Shown one piece after another: positions 30,381 to 31,094 of a stretch of 31,094 nucleotides of DNA. The stretch's first letter is position 1, and each line of letters begins with the position of its first letter. Where the stretch lies: IMG/VR virus record IMGVR_UViG_3300037488_001120, positions 1-31,094 of that record. The stretch is one strand, 5' to 3'. The translations under genes were made by a program, and so were the position numbers. The stretch is from a virus. Under the pieces are notes generated by a model, which was not told the origin of the DNA, searched no databases, and was given only the letters and a program-made list of their open reading frames with translations.

Positions 30381-30768
30381 GGCCTGATCCGTCGCCCTAT
30401 TAACTAGTGGCGAGGTGGGGTGTGTAAAGTGATGCGTAATAACGACTTAGGATGAAATCGTTTCTAAGGGGCATTGCGTGCCATTCTCGGGGGGTCGGGC
30501 GGCTTGAGGCGGTATGGGTAGCGGGTTGCAGTGTCATAAATGCGTAAGTCTGTGATGGGTGAATGAGTTAGGTGGGTTTCGGTGAAGTGACGGAATCTGT
30601 TTAATCGGGGGCTTAAAAGGGCAGGAAACACCGACGCTAAGGTGTTGCACCGCACGGAGTTCTGTAACTACGTTGCGTAAGTCTCTGCGATGCAAGGTGG
30701 TTATGTAAGTTACATAAGTCGTTGGTGTTGTGGGTTTCGGTGGTGTCCTGCGGTGTCGGGGCGGTTTT
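30381..30768 (+). other. Non-coding stretch between arrays
   Basis: No supported gene. It contains TGCGTAAGT at 30541 and 30674, a 17-base palindrome TTATGTAA-G-TTACATAA at 30701-30717, and scattered short G-rich words. A 63-codon open frame on the - strand (30464-30655) has no ribosome site and unbiased composition, and I do not call it. Confidence 0.5.
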
Positions 30769-30997
30769 GGGATCGGGATCGGGATCGGGATCGGGATCGG
30801 GATCGGGATCGGGATCGGGATCGGGATCGGGGTGCTGCGGTGCTGGGGTGCTGGGGTGCTGCGGTGCTGCGGTTGCGTAAGTGCTGGGGTGCTGGGGTGC
30901 TGGGGTTGCGTAAGTGCTGGGGTTGCGTAAGTGCTGGGGTGCTGGGGTGCTGGGGTGCTGGGGTGCTGCGGTGCTGCGGTGCTGGGGTTGCGTAAGT
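30541..30997 (+). repeat. Iteron-like element TGCGTAAGT, six exact copies
   Basis: Exact copies at 30541, 30674, 30874, 30907, 30924 and 30989, all in the same direction. Near-copies include GTGTAAGT near 30188 and ATGTAAGT inside the palindrome at 30701. The last four are embedded between octamer units. Repeated direct sites of 9 bases are typical of initiator or regulator binding sites; the protein is unknown. Confidence 0.7.
30769..30828 (+). repeat. GGGATC hexamer, ten perfect copies
   Basis: Ten uninterrupted GGGATC units followed by GGGG. It contains ten GATC sites at 6-base spacing, and three-G runs with 3-base loops, which can form G-quadruplexes. The apparent coding of alternating Asp-Arg in this stretch is a by-product. 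Confidence 0.97.
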
Positions 30998-31094
30998 GCT
31001 GCGGTGCTGCGGTGCTGCGGTGCTGCGGTGCTGCGGTGCTGCGGTGCTGCGGTGCTGCGGTGCTGCGGTGCTGCGGTGCTGCGGTGCTGCGGTG
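30829..31094 (+). repeat. Octamer array II: GTGCTGGG/GTGCTGCG, runs to the window end
   Basis: Mixed GTGCTGGG and GTGCTGCG units, broken four times by a GTTGCGTAA insert. It ends in twelve perfect GTGCTGCG units from 30996 to the last base. Probably longer in the real genome. Confidence 0.92.

Noticed and set aside
30464-30655. A 63-codon - strand frame in the right-end region
   Set aside because: No ribosome site, no coupling to another gene and ordinary random composition.
30690-30995. A 101-codon frame with an Asp-Arg repeat
   Set aside because: Produced by GGGATC and octamer arrays; no ribosome site and no conserved flank.

Overview
The window reads as part of a lytic tailed-phage genome (Caudoviricetes, probably podovirus-like), GC-rich and almost fully coding. 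No integrase, repressor, tRNA, rRNA, insertion sequence or CRISPR array is visible. The host cannot be named from the sequence. Both ends of the window lie in tandem repeats: a 96-bp repeat at the left and an 8-bp repeat at the right. This is what a contig broken at repeats would look like, and portal, capsid, terminase, RNA polymerase and a recognisable endolysin are absent, presumably because they lie outside.

Left arm (1-12383, + strand): a late structural block. It holds the 3' part of a Cys-rich/Gly-repeat virion protein, two low-complexity or helical virion-type proteins, and a 2377-residue 'large polyvalent' protein of the kind ejected with the DNA. A short lysis-like group follows: a membrane-anchored S26-like (signal-peptidase-fold) protein, a holin-like membrane protein, a 55-residue one-helix membrane protein and an 85-residue basic protein with a Cys/Gly-rich C-terminal motif. 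The block ends 2 nt from the convergent right arm.

Right arm (29737 down to 12386, - strand): early and replication genes. In order of transcription: small unknown proteins; a MoxR-type AAA+ ATPase, a 260-residue protein and a HExxH metallopeptidase/VWA protein; three Gly-Tyr/Asp repeat proteins mixed with small unknown genes; a tiny basic protein coupled to a primase-helicase; two tiny membrane proteins; a Lys/Pro/Glu linker protein; a DUF2800 (Cas4/RecB-like) nuclease; a DUF2815 ssDNA-binding-type protein; family-A DNA polymerase; a small helix-turn-helix-like protein; a VRR-NUC nuclease; an SNF2-like helicase; then coiled-coil and unknown proteins. Most neighbouring genes overlap by 4 bases (ATGA/GTGA), so translation is probably coupled along the chain. 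Several of the few real spacers in this arm carry near-perfect GC-rich hairpins without a T-tract.

Right end (29804-31094): no convincing gene. It holds degenerate octamer arrays (GTGCTGGG/GTGATGCG/GTGCTGCG), ten copies of GGGATC, six exact TGCGTAAGT elements and two palindromes. This looks like a cis-acting region (origin, terminus or control region). Several genes too small for usual ORF cut-offs (45-55 codons) were found by reading the gaps and are listed.
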